Positions 1-7,646 of a stretch of DNA of 64,000 nt are shown in pieces; within the stretch, counting starts at the first letter, position 1; every line of letters begins with the position of its first letter. This stretch comes from Acidobacteriota bacterium (GTDB lineage Bacteria; Acidobacteriota; Terriglobia; Terriglobales; Acidobacteriaceae), in contig JAFDVR010000007.1 in NCBI GenBank assembly GCA_018268855.1, positions 62,001 through 126,000 on the forward strand, given 5' to 3'. Below the pieces are notes generated by a model that had not been told where the DNA came from, searched no databases, and was given only the letters and a program-made list of their open reading frames with translations. A program made the translations under genes and the position numbers.

Positions 1-513
1 GACTTCAAAGGTCCGTTTAGAAGCAAGATCGTCTGATTTGAACACTACCGTCTTCACGCCAGGCTTTAATGAAATCAAAGCGTCCCATGTGTTTTGCGCT
101 ATTGTCGGCTGCGAGGCTTGGCCGCCTGTGCTGCTGATCTCTGCGGTTACTTGCATCGTGAGCAAGTTTCCATCGAATCGCGCATGCTGGCAGTCGAATT
201 TCACGCCCACATCCACGTATGTCACCGTTGCTGGGTTCGTTTGTACCGGGATTTTACTTCCTGCGCGAAGAGTGCACGCATGGAAGCTCGTGCCTGCTGT
301 GAGGCGCGTGGTGAACTCACGAGTATTCACGGTTTTGCCGTTTTCTCCTACTTCGCGAACGTCAAACGTAACGATCATGGGAGTAAGCGTGGAAGGGCTT
401 TCTTCCGTTGAGGTCTCTACCTTAGTTATTTTCGACCCGTGGTATGGGGAAGCATTCTGTGCTGCGAGAGAGAACGACAGGCTAAGTGCAAGCAGCGCAC
501 AAACTCGTTTCAT
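1..513 (-). CDS. Secreted protein of unknown function, C-terminus outside window
   Basis: Only the first 171 codons are inside the window; the gene runs leftward off the edge. The ATG at 513 has an AAGGAG ribosome site 7 bases upstream (521-526) and begins one base after the stop of the anti-sigma gene, so the two are surely translated from one transcript. The N-terminus (MKRVCALLALSLSFSLAAQ) is a clear Sec signal peptide. The mature part looks beta-rich, with two cysteines about 50 residues apart that could form a disulfide. I recognise no domain. Its position as third gene of a sigma/anti-sigma operon suggests an envelope protein under that sigma factor. Confidence 0.75.
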   Translation of the reverse strand, partial: MKRVCALLALSLSFSLAAQNASPYHGSKITKVETSTEESPSTLTPMIVTFDVREVGENGKTVNTREFTTRLTAGTSFHACTLRAGSKIPVQTNPATVTYVDVGVKFDCQHARFDGNLLTMQVTAEISSTGGQASQPTIAQNTWDALISLKPGVKTVVFKSDDLASKRTFEV

Positions 514-514
514 A

Positions 515-1063
515 TTAATTCTCCTTTTGGATAGGGGTGACTTGAATAGTTTGAATGTGAATCGGAATGACTTGAATCGGACCTTCTCCCGCAATCAGCT
601 CATGCGCAGCTTCACCCGCCTCTGCCGAAAGGACTGCTGGAACGGAAGCACTTCGAGCTTCGATGAAATCTAAAGACGGAAACGTACTGAGCTTCACCTG
701 CTTCTCCCGGCGCTTTCCGCCCAGAGATACCGAAGGTGAAGCAGGTGCGCTCACTGTCTTCATCATCATCGGTTTCTGTATGCGAGCAGAAGAATTATGA
801 GAGGAATCGGTGTGCGGCTCTACCAGTTGCGCAGGCATACGCGCAACCTCGTTTTGAAGTGGATGATCTGTGCGGAAGTGCGGCCACATCATTACTGCCA
901 GCAAAATCGCTGCCGCGATGGAGAGTGGCATCCACACGACGATCGCCGGGCGCCTTTTCGCCGCAGTCCTTTGCACAATTCTCTGCGTCAGGCCGAACGG
1001 AGCTTCTGCATGGGCGCGCTCGTGGAGCGTCTTGTCGAGAAGATCATCGAAGTCTTCGCTCAT
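515..1063 (-). CDS. Putative anti-sigma factor, single-pass membrane protein
   Basis: 182 residues. The start MSEDFDD at 1063 overlaps the sigma-factor stop as ATGA, which argues for translational coupling and against a longer upstream frame. A short acidic N-terminal part (residues 1-45) is followed by one hydrophobic segment (about 46-63, VVWMPLSIAAAILLAVMMW) and a long, low-complexity, probably periplasmic tail rich in Ser, Pro and Thr. No zinc-binding HxxxCxxC motif is visible, so the assignment as anti-sigma factor rests on topology and on its place directly behind an ECF sigma gene. It could also be an uncharacterised membrane partner. Confidence 0.65.
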   Translation of the reverse strand: MSEDFDDLLDKTLHERAHAEAPFGLTQRIVQRTAAKRRPAIVVWMPLSIAAAILLAVMMWPHFRTDHPLQNEVARMPAQLVEPHTDSSHNSSARIQKPMMMKTVSAPASPSVSLGGKRREKQVKLSTFPSLDFIEARSASVPAVLSAEAGEAAHELIAGEGPIQVIPIHIQTIQVTPIQKEN

Positions 1064-1560
1064 CTGTACGTCCTTTCCTCCGCCGCATACCATCTCCGCT
1101 TCAACTCTTCCCGGGCACGCTTCAGTCGCGTGCGGACCGTCCCTTCAGGAATCTCCATGATGCGAGCGATCTGGCCTGAAGTCAGATCCTCAAATCCCGA
1201 CAGCAGCAACGGTTGACGCAACTCCAGCGGAAGCGCATCAATCATGCGATGAAGCCGCTCTTCATTGCTGCTCTTCACCGCTTGCAACTCCGGATTCAAC
1301 CCGTGGTGCGCCGGCAATACCTCATCCGTTGCTTCGACAAACGAGCGTTGCGGAAGCCGGTCAATCGCACTTCGCCACATCGCTCTTACAACAAACGCCT
1401 GCTCATCCACCGCATCTTGCCATCCGCCCAGACGGTAGAGCTTGAGTAGGCACTCCTGTACTGCATCTTCCGCATCATGCGTATTGCGCAACAGCGAATA
1501 CGCCACGCGATACATCAACGCTGCCTGGCGCTCCACCATGCCTGCAAAGGCATCGCTCAT
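1060..1560 (-). CDS. ECF-type RNA polymerase sigma factor
   Basis: 166 residues, the usual size for the family. Region 2 is seen in AYSLLRNTHDAEDAVQE followed by CLLKLYRL (-10 recognition and core binding) and region 4 in LPLELRQPLLLSGFEDLTSG plus the helix-turn-helix around IARIMEIPEGTVRTRLKRA (-35 recognition). I chose MSDAFAGM at 1560 because the 22 codons upstream (Cys- and Arg-rich) do not resemble sigma N-termini; the ribosome site there is weak. It heads a three-gene operon with the overlapping anti-sigma gene and a secreted protein. ECF factors of this layout usually respond to envelope stress and activate their own operon. Confidence 0.88.
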   Translation of the reverse strand: MSDAFAGMVERQAALMYRVAYSLLRNTHDAEDAVQECLLKLYRLGGWQDAVDEQAFVVRAMWRSAIDRLPQRSFVEATDEVLPAHHGLNPELQAVKSSNEERLHRMIDALPLELRQPLLLSGFEDLTSGQIARIMEIPEGTVRTRLKRAREELKRRWYAAEERTYR

Positions 1561-1747
1561 CCGTTGTCCACGCCCATCGCCAGCAGGCGAACTGCATATA
1601 CGCAGATGAGCTTGGCAATCACACATGGATATCTCGAACGTGCGGGCACTACGATGCAGCCTCCAAAATCATTCTGTAAGTAAAGACCATCGGAAGCGCA
1701 AAACCGTTCGCAAATATTTTGCGCGCCAAGCCAGCTACACTCGTGGA

Positions 1748-2482
1748 GTGATCCCCGCCCGCCGCAAGAAGCCGAAGAAATCCCCCGCGCCCGTGCATCC
1801 GTTCGACGCGCAACACGGCACTGAAACAGGCTCGCTCATTCCCGGCGATGATCTGGCCACTGGGCATCACAGCGACCGCCACATCACCGCGTATCACGGC
1901 ACGTCACCATCGCTATTCGAGAAACTACTCACGCGCTGGCGAGATGATTTCGCAAAACACCCGCTCGAAAAGACTGCCTTTATCGACATTGGCGCGGGCA
2001 AAGGCCGGGCGATGCTGCTGGCAGGCGAACACCCCTTCCGCCGCATCGCCGGTGTGGAACTGCATCCCGGGCTTGCGGCACGCGCACGCGAGAACATCGA
2101 TCTCTGGCGCGCGACACACGAAGACGCTCCGGCGATAGCACTCTTCGAGCAGGATGTACTCCGCATGCGTATTCCCGCCGGGCCATGCCTCTTCTTTCTC
2201 TTTAATCCATTCGGCGCGTACATGATGGATATGTTTCTCACACGCCTGCGCCGTGAGTTCGCATCGCGTCCTGGCGAGTGCGACCTGCTTTATGTGAATG
2301 ATGAACAGTGGCCGCTCATGGAAGAAGCGCATCCGCAGTTCAAGCAGCTATGGCGCGGACGCATCCATCTCTCGCGCGCGGATGCAGCCGCCGACCGCGC
2401 CACTATAAAACACGATGCGGATGGTATCTATGTCACGACTGGATACGAGGACTGTTCCATTTATCGCCTGATGAAGCGGTAG
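1748..2482 (+). CDS. Class I SAM-dependent methyltransferase
   Basis: 244 residues from a GTG at 1748; the frame stays open to an ATG at 1625, but that extra stretch looks non-coding, and the N-terminus from the GTG (a Lys/Arg-rich patch then HPFDAQHGTETGSLIPG) looks natural. SAM-binding motif I is FIDIGAGKGR (about residues 79-87), followed by the acidic motif AGVELHP. The C-terminal half contains FFLFNPFGAYMMDMF, in the place of motif IV/post-motif. The substrate cannot be told. The gene is divergent from the sigma operon, so the intervening 190 bases should carry both promoters. Confidence 0.75.
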   Translation: MIPARRKKPKKSPAPVHPFDAQHGTETGSLIPGDDLATGHHSDRHITAYHGTSPSLFEKLLTRWRDDFAKHPLEKTAFIDIGAGKGRAMLLAGEHPFRRIAGVELHPGLAARARENIDLWRATHEDAPAIALFEQDVLRMRIPAGPCLFFLFNPFGAYMMDMFLTRLRREFASRPGECDLLYVNDEQWPLMEEAHPQFKQLWRGRIHLSRADAAADRATIKHDADGIYVTTGYEDCSIYRLMKR

Positions 2483-2735
2483 AAGACACACGGTAGCTGA
2501 TGATTCCAAGACTGGGTAAGGCTGGGATAGAATCGCTCCTGCACCCGGATTATGTCGGTCAATCAATCGGTTTTGAGCGAAGCAAACTCTGTTTTCATGA
2601 TCGGATTCGCGTTCACCAGCGATAAAAAACTAGTGGAAGTGGAAAAAACCAGCAATCGGTAGATCGGAATATGAAGCTCATGTGCGCTCGGATTCACCAG
2701 AAAAGTGATACAAGATTGCTGCCCGGAGAAGAAGT
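2483..2735. other. Intergenic region before glycosyltransferase
   Basis: About 250 bases without a convincing gene. A 75-codon leftward frame at 2563-2790 has no ribosome site and no protein-like composition. The sequence is visibly richer in A and T than its left neighbour. The rightward promoter of the glycosyltransferase probably lies here, but I could not fix its boxes. Confidence 0.4.
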
Positions 2736-3677
2736 ATGACATTTGTAAATGGCGGGCCAGAATTTTCGCCTGCGAAGGCCCCGAACACAATAGCAGTTGT
2801 CATTCCTGTTTATAACGGTGAAAACTTTATACGCCGTGCCCTGGATAGCGTTTTAGGTCAAACGCATCGTGCTGCGGAAATCATCGTGGTGAACGATGGA
2901 TCGACGGACAGAACACCGGAGATAGTGAGTGAGTACGGCCCTGCCGTGACGCTGTTACAGCAAAAAAATGGCGGCCCCTCAAAAGCGCGTAACGCCGGCG
3001 TGGATGCCTCGACCGCGCAGTTCGTTGCATTTCTAGACGCTGACGATTGGTGGGAGCCGACTAAGCTGGAGAAACAACTGAAATCATTCGAAGCTGATCC
3101 AACGGCCGTCTTGAACTACACAGCTCTACGTGTTGTTGACGCTGCGACGGGAAAACATACCGACCTGTCACCACCAGCGCTCGATATCTTAGAACGACAA
3201 TTACGATGGATGAATCGGGATATGCCCCCTTCTTGCGTGATGGTTCGGAGAGCCGCTTTAAAGCAGATTGGAGGATTCAACGAAAGGCTGTTAGCGGGCG
3301 AAGACTGGTATGTGTGGTTCAGCCTTCGAACCGCCGGCAGTTTCTGCGTGTGTCCTGAACCATTGACGGACTATAGGCAAAGTAACGTTGGACAAAGTGG
3401 CAATGCCACCTTCGTATTCAATGAATTCTTGAAGATGCTGGATGACGTGCTGCTCAAGGACCTTTCGGGAATCAAACGGACAATTTGGCGGCGAAAAATT
3501 ATGAGCTTTCAGGCATTTATGGCTGTTAAAACCGCCCGCGGAAGCGGAAACAGGGCGGAAGAACTTCGGTTTGTGAAGATGTCACTGCGTACATGGCCAT
3601 CTCCCTTTTGGGCCCCATCGCGCTTCAAGACTTTTGCTGTGACCCTTCTTCGGTCAGCACAGTCGAACAGGGGTTGA
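2736..3677 (+). CDS. Family 2 glycosyltransferase (GT-A fold)
   Basis: 313 residues. The nucleotide-sugar binding start VVIPVYNGENFIRRALDSVL, the VVNDGSTDRT motif and the metal-binding FLDADDWW (DXD) are all present in order within the first 110 residues, as in GT2 enzymes that make surface glycans. NGGPSKARNAG follows the family pattern for the acceptor side. No membrane segment is seen, so it is probably cytoplasmic or peripheral. The start is supported by GGAGAAGAAG just upstream. Codon choice looks less GC-biased than in neighbouring genes, hinting at transfer. No other glycan genes are adjacent. Confidence 0.9.
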   Translation: MTFVNGGPEFSPAKAPNTIAVVIPVYNGENFIRRALDSVLGQTHRAAEIIVVNDGSTDRTPEIVSEYGPAVTLLQQKNGGPSKARNAGVDASTAQFVAFLDADDWWEPTKLEKQLKSFEADPTAVLNYTALRVVDAATGKHTDLSPPALDILERQLRWMNRDMPPSCVMVRRAALKQIGGFNERLLAGEDWYVWFSLRTAGSFCVCPEPLTDYRQSNVGQSGNATFVFNEFLKMLDDVLLKDLSGIKRTIWRRKIMSFQAFMAVKTARGSGNRAEELRFVKMSLRTWPSPFWAPSRFKTFAVTLLRSAQSNRG

Positions 3678-3691
3678 CGACTCACATGATA

Positions 3692-5152
3692 ATGAAGTCT
3701 CTGCTCGCTCTCTGTCTCGCGGTCCTGTCTTCAGCTACGGCACAGGTGCCGCTCACGCAAAAACCAGATATTACGCTCCATGGCTCTGTTACCCGCGCCG
3801 ACTACGAGACCTACAAGGAACTCCCATTCACCGTTCCGGCAGGCGTTACGCGCATCAGCGTGGAGTACACCTATGATCGCTCGCAGCACACCGTGATCGA
3901 CATCGGCCTGCTCGATCCGCAGCGCTTTCGCGGATGGGCCGGCGGCGCGAAGACCTTCTTCACCGTGAGCGAGAGCGACACCACACCTGCATTCCTCTCC
4001 GGCCCTATCGTGCCCGGCACATGGAAGATTCTCTTCGGCATCCCTAACATTCGCGCAAATACCACCACAAACTACGAGGTAAAAATCTGGTTCGGACACG
4101 AAGGCGATGTTGCCACCGTCTCCACCTTCAGCCGAGAACCGTTACGTAAAGGCCCGGCATGGTATCGCGGCGACCTCCATCTGCACGACGCGCACAGCGA
4201 CGGCAAATGCCCGAACCAGGACGGCGAAAAAGTTCCATGCCCGCTCTATAACCTGGTGCTCGGCGCGGTCGATCGCGGGCTCGACTTCATCGCCATCACC
4301 GACCACAACACCACATCGCACTTCAGCGATATGCGCGAACTGCAGCCGTACTTCAGTCATCTGCTGCTCATCCCCGGCCGCGAGATCACCACCTTCTACG
4401 GACACGCGAATGTCTGGGGCACTACTGATCCTATCGACTTCCGCATCCAGCACGACACGGCAACGAAAGACTTTGTCCGCATCCTCGATCGGGTGGATGC
4501 GCTGCACGCGACGATCTCGATTAATCACCCCGCGCATCCTTATGGCGAAATCTGCATGGGTTGCGGGTGGACTGTTCCCAACACGCCTTGGGAGCGCATT
4601 CACGTTCTCGAGGCAATCAATGGAGATGACCCGACGAAGCCTTACTCCAGCATTCCGCTATGGGAGTCAAAGCTGAACGAGGGACACCGCATCGCCGCTA
4701 TCGGCGGCAGTGACAATCACACCGGCACCGAGCACGAGAAGACCGGCTACCCCACCACCGTCGTCTACGCGCAGAACCTCTCCGAGCGCGCCATCCTCGA
4801 CGGCATTCGCGCCGGACACGACTTCATCGACGCAGAAGGTTCAAAGACTCGCGCCATAGAGTGGACAGCGCAGGCAGGCAAACAAACCTACATGATGGGT
4901 GACGCGCTCGCTTCGCCCGCAGGTGCAAAGCTCACCTTCACACTTGCGACGCGCGCGCTCAATGGCGCGCATCCTGAACTCATCATTGATGGCAAGGAAT
5001 CGCAGGAGTTCGACGCCTCCGATTTCAAGGGAGACGTCAGCCGCACCTTCCACTACACCAGCGATGGCAAGCGTCACTGGCTCCGCATCAATATTCGTGA
5101 CACCAATAACAAGCTGCTCATTCTCAGCAATCCGATTTATCTCAACTTCTGA
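3692..5152 (+). CDS. Exported CehA/McbA-type PHP-domain metallohydrolase
   Basis: 486 residues from MKSLLALCLAVLSSATAQ, a Sec signal peptide; the ATG six bases upstream (3686) is an alternative. The N-terminal 150 residues look like a beta-sandwich. The PHP domain carries metal-ligand motifs GDLHLHDAHSDG (about residue 160), AITDHNTTS (about 203), GREITT, INHPAHP and GGSDNHTG (about 338). This set matches CehA/McbA-type proteins, which include carbaryl hydrolase and phosphoesterases; the natural substrate is unknown. It follows the glycosyltransferase by 14 bases but differs in base usage. Its last 16 bases overlap the convergent DsbA-like gene. Confidence 0.85.
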   Translation: MKSLLALCLAVLSSATAQVPLTQKPDITLHGSVTRADYETYKELPFTVPAGVTRISVEYTYDRSQHTVIDIGLLDPQRFRGWAGGAKTFFTVSESDTTPAFLSGPIVPGTWKILFGIPNIRANTTTNYEVKIWFGHEGDVATVSTFSREPLRKGPAWYRGDLHLHDAHSDGKCPNQDGEKVPCPLYNLVLGAVDRGLDFIAITDHNTTSHFSDMRELQPYFSHLLLIPGREITTFYGHANVWGTTDPIDFRIQHDTATKDFVRILDRVDALHATISINHPAHPYGEICMGCGWTVPNTPWERIHVLEAINGDDPTKPYSSIPLWESKLNEGHRIAAIGGSDNHTGTEHEKTGYPTTVVYAQNLSERAILDGIRAGHDFIDAEGSKTRAIEWTAQAGKQTYMMGDALASPAGAKLTFTLATRALNGAHPELIIDGKESQEFDASDFKGDVSRTFHYTSDGKRHWLRINIRDTNNKLLILSNPIYLNF

Positions 5153-5832
5153 GCGTGCGTGGTGTGGTGCGTGGTTATCGCAGGATGTGCACCTGTCTTT
5201 GCGAGCGCACCTTCTACAACCTCTAACAGCTTCGACGGTTCGGGGTTGTAGTCGCGAATACCAGAGACCACCTGATATGCGCCGTTCGTTACCACAACAA
5301 TCGTCGGCGTGAACTCCACATTTAAGCGGATGCCGAGATCGTAATCCGCCTGTACCTCTTTCGCCAGCTTGCCGCCGGGGTCCACTACAAACGGCATCTG
5401 TTGATGGTGCGCCTGCATCCAGCGCTCATTGAACTGGTGCAGAGCATCCTTGCTCTCAATCTGCATCTGCGACTTGAAAATATCGCTGCGATACTCGTCC
5501 GCCAGCTTCGCGCTCACCTTGTCGTGCAGATAGCGCGCGAACACTGCGCCCTCAAATGTCCACACATGCTGCGCCAGCGGAAAATCGTGCCGCACCAGCG
5601 CGACATGCGTCTTGCGCGCCACTTCGTCTTCCACCGGATGCCACCGCGCGCAAGCCGGGCAGCCAAGGTCTTCCCACACAAGTATGGCCACCTTGCTTCC
5701 TGCTGGCGGACGAAGGATGGACGTGTCGCGGAAATCATCATGCGGAGCTGTGCCCGCAAACTGCGCCTGCGCCACACCACCTGCAAACACTGCAACCATG
5801 GCCGTATATCGAACCGCATTCAAAAGACGCAT
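5137..5832 (-). CDS. Secreted DsbA-like thioredoxin-fold protein
   Basis: 231 residues. The start MRLLNAVRYT at 5832 has AGGAAGGA upstream and opens a signal peptide ending near AQAQ. A CPAC active-site pair lies near residues 58-61 in WEDLGCPACARW, and the cis-proline loop appears as EFTPTIVVV. This fits the DsbA/thiol:disulfide interchange superfamily with a helical insert (residues about 90-160). It probably oxidises or isomerises disulfides in exported proteins. Dithiol chemistry rests on the intact CxxC; no DsbB-type partner is nearby. Its 3' end overlaps the PHP hydrolase gene on the other strand by 16 bases. Confidence 0.8.
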   Translation of the reverse strand: MRLLNAVRYTAMVAVFAGGVAQAQFAGTAPHDDFRDTSILRPPAGSKVAILVWEDLGCPACARWHPVEDEVARKTHVALVRHDFPLAQHVWTFEGAVFARYLHDKVSAKLADEYRSDIFKSQMQIESKDALHQFNERWMQAHHQQMPFVVDPGGKLAKEVQADYDLGIRLNVEFTPTIVVVTNGAYQVVSGIRDYNPEPSKLLEVVEGALAKTGAHPAITTHHTTHAQKLR

Positions 5833-5950
5833 CAAAAAATCCTTCCTCTCATTCAGTGTGGCGTTTTCCTGTAAGACGCCACCGCACCACAATCGTATGC
5901 GAATCCATTAGAATCGACCTCACGCGCAAACTGCGCTGGAGGCACGCACT

Positions 5951-6535
5951 ATGGCATCGCAGATGGAGAACATTCCCGCACTCAAGGAGCTGCGCGGGCA
6001 GCTTCAGGACCGTATGGACAAGGCAGTCGACGACTTCCGCGCCCACCTCGTCTCCGTGCGCACCGGCCGCGCCAGCGTGCATATGCTCGACAATATCCGC
6101 GTGGATTACTACGGCTCCGAGATGCCCATTAACCAGCTCGCGCAGATCAGCACACCCGAAGCCACGCAGATCGTGGTGCAGCCGTTTGATCAAGGCACCG
6201 TCGGGCTTATCGAGAAGGCCATCCGCACCAGCGGACAAGGGTTCAATCCCATGCACGACGGCAAAGTAGTCCGCGTGCCCGTCCCTCCGATGACCGAAGA
6301 GCGCCGCCGCGATACGGTGAAGCAGCTCGCCGGCGTGCTGGAAGACCACAAGACCTCTATCCGCAACATCCGCCGCGAAGGCAACGACGCTATCAAGAAG
6401 GCAGCGAAGGACAAGACCATCTCCGCCGATGACGAAAAGCGCGCTACAGAAGAGACGCAGCAGATGACCGACAATGAGATTAAGCGCCTCGAAGATCTCT
6501 TCAAAGGCAAAGAGAAAGAGATTATGTCGATCTAA
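5951..6535 (+). CDS. frr: Ribosome recycling factor
   Basis: 194 residues; the family is typically about 185. It releases the 70S ribosome from mRNA with EF-G after termination. Family hallmarks are visible: LVSVRTGRASVHMLDNIRVDYYG, the turn around INQLAQISTPEA, VVRVPVPPMTEERRRD and the C-terminal three-helix bundle ending in KRLEDLFKGKEKEIM. GGAGG lies 8 bases before the ATG. Here frr stands alone: no tsf, rpsB or pyrH is adjacent, the usual partners in many bacteria. Its stop overlaps the convergent hicA by four bases. Confidence 0.97.
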   Translation: MASQMENIPALKELRGQLQDRMDKAVDDFRAHLVSVRTGRASVHMLDNIRVDYYGSEMPINQLAQISTPEATQIVVQPFDQGTVGLIEKAIRTSGQGFNPMHDGKVVRVPVPPMTEERRRDTVKQLAGVLEDHKTSIRNIRREGNDAIKKAAKDKTISADDEKRATEETQQMTDNEIKRLEDLFKGKEKEIMSI

Positions 6536-6753
6536 AGGAGTTGCAGAAATTCTTCAACACTTATTCCGGCATTACGAATCAGAGCTCTCAGTGTTCCCAC
6601 TGAGAGCTCTTTGTGTTGCGGAACAGAAAGGTTCGCCTTCGCACCAGCTTTCGTCAGAACAAGATGACTTCCTACTTGTCCACGCGATTGCCATCCTGTG
6701 CGAATGAACGCTGCAGCGGCTTCCTTACCGGAGATGTTACTAAGTGTTCCCAC
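6532..6753 (-). CDS. hicA: HicA-family mRNA interferase toxin
   Basis: 73 residues from a GTG at 6753. The double-stranded-RNA-binding-like fold of HicA is recognisable: ISGKEAAAAFIRTGW (helix 1) and GSHLVLTK with the catalytic His near residue 30, then LRALIRNAGISVEEFLQLL. HicA toxins cut mRNA and are held inactive by HicB. It lies downstream of hicB on the same strand with a 93-base gap; hicA usually comes first. The ribosome site is weak, which would keep toxin synthesis low. Confidence 0.85.
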   Translation of the reverse strand: MGTLSNISGKEAAAAFIRTGWQSRGQVGSHLVLTKAGAKANLSVPQHKELSVGTLRALIRNAGISVEEFLQLL

Positions 6754-6846
6754 TACTTCATCATAGAAGGTGAAAACTCACTTATCCCTGTACAGGTCAG
6801 CAGCTTACGCGGAAATTTTGCTTGAGAGAATCATTATTGGTGCGGA

Positions 6847-7056
6847 TTAAACCGCAATCAAAACGTTTCTTTGATCGACAGGAAGACCTTCGCTGGCCTT
6901 CTGATCTTCCGCCCAGAGCCAAGCGGTAATTGCTTCCTTCACATTTGCGAGCGCTTCTTTTTCATCGCGTCCCTGCGAGACGCAACCCGGCAGTGCTGGC
7001 ACCTCTGCCACCACCCAGCCGTCTTCCGCAGTCTCAAGCGTTACATGAAAGAGCAT
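6847..7056 (-). CDS. hicB: HicB-family antitoxin (short form)
   Basis: 69 residues. The partial RNase H-like HicB fold is seen in EDGWVVAEVPALPGCVSQGR and DEKEALANVKEAITAWL. It lacks the C-terminal helix-turn-helix or ribbon-helix-helix of longer HicB proteins, so it can neutralise HicA but may not bind DNA itself. It precedes hicA on the leftward strand. Short stand-alone HicB-like proteins are common in this phylum. Confidence 0.82.
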   Translation of the reverse strand: MLFHVTLETAEDGWVVAEVPALPGCVSQGRDEKEALANVKEAITAWLWAEDQKASEGLPVDQRNVLIAV

Positions 7057-7090
7057 CGCAATTGCCTCTGCACAAATTCTATCAATCTCC

Positions 7091-7561
7091 CTAAGTCGTG
7101 TGATCGAGGATGATCTTCCACCCGTCTGGCGTCTTCTCCATCACCAACGAGAATAGTCCTTCCACATCGCCGCCAGCTTTCTTGGATCGCTCCAGCCGGA
7201 ACGACCCGACCAGCATCCCATGGTCCTCACCCAGCAGATGCGGCTCCAGGTGACTGAAGCTCAGCCTGCCCATCGCGCTCGCATCCGGATACGATTGCCG
7301 GTAGTGCTGCAAAATCGTTTCGTAGCCGCGTGTCACCGTCTGGCCCATAAAGACCGTATCCGGAGAATTCTTATAGCTCGAAACAAATGCCGCGATATCG
7401 CCGCTGTTCCACGCGCGTTCCTGCGCCATGAGGGTCTTCACCATGCCCAGTTCGCCCGGTGCCAGCATACGCAATTGGTCCGCAGGCTTCTCCTGCGCGC
7501 TCACAGAACAGCCCAGCGAAAGCACTACCGCCAGCAGAACCACCCATCCACGCACACGCAT
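7091..7561 (-). CDS. Secreted SnoaL/DUF4440-like (NTF2-fold) protein
   Basis: 156 residues with a signal peptide (MRVRGWVVLLAVVLSLGC followed by SVSAQE). The remainder has the cone-shaped NTF2-like pattern: a first helix with RAWNSGDIAAFVSSY, then TVFMGQTVTRGYETILQHY and paired strands ending in GWKIILDHT. Such domains are ligand-binding or small hydrolase/isomerase folds; no catalytic residue can be assigned. The cysteine at the end of the hydrophobic stretch could be a lipoprotein anchor, but the lipobox is imperfect. GAGGG precedes the ATG. Confidence 0.75.
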   Translation of the reverse strand: MRVRGWVVLLAVVLSLGCSVSAQEKPADQLRMLAPGELGMVKTLMAQERAWNSGDIAAFVSSYKNSPDTVFMGQTVTRGYETILQHYRQSYPDASAMGRLSFSHLEPHLLGEDHGMLVGSFRLERSKKAGGDVEGLFSLVMEKTPDGWKIILDHTT

Positions 7562-7646
7562 ACGCCCTCACCTCGTATGCCCAACATGCTACGCCGAACG
7601 TAAAATCAAAGCAGAAGCCTGATCGAAACAGAAAGCAAGGCACACG

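Noticed and set aside
38..673. 211-codon rightward frame across the window start
   Set aside because: It opposes the sigma operon genes, which have signal peptide, ribosome sites and tight spacing.
2563..2790. 75-codon leftward frame before the glycosyltransferase
   Set aside because: No ribosome site, irregular composition, overlaps the start of the glycosyltransferase.
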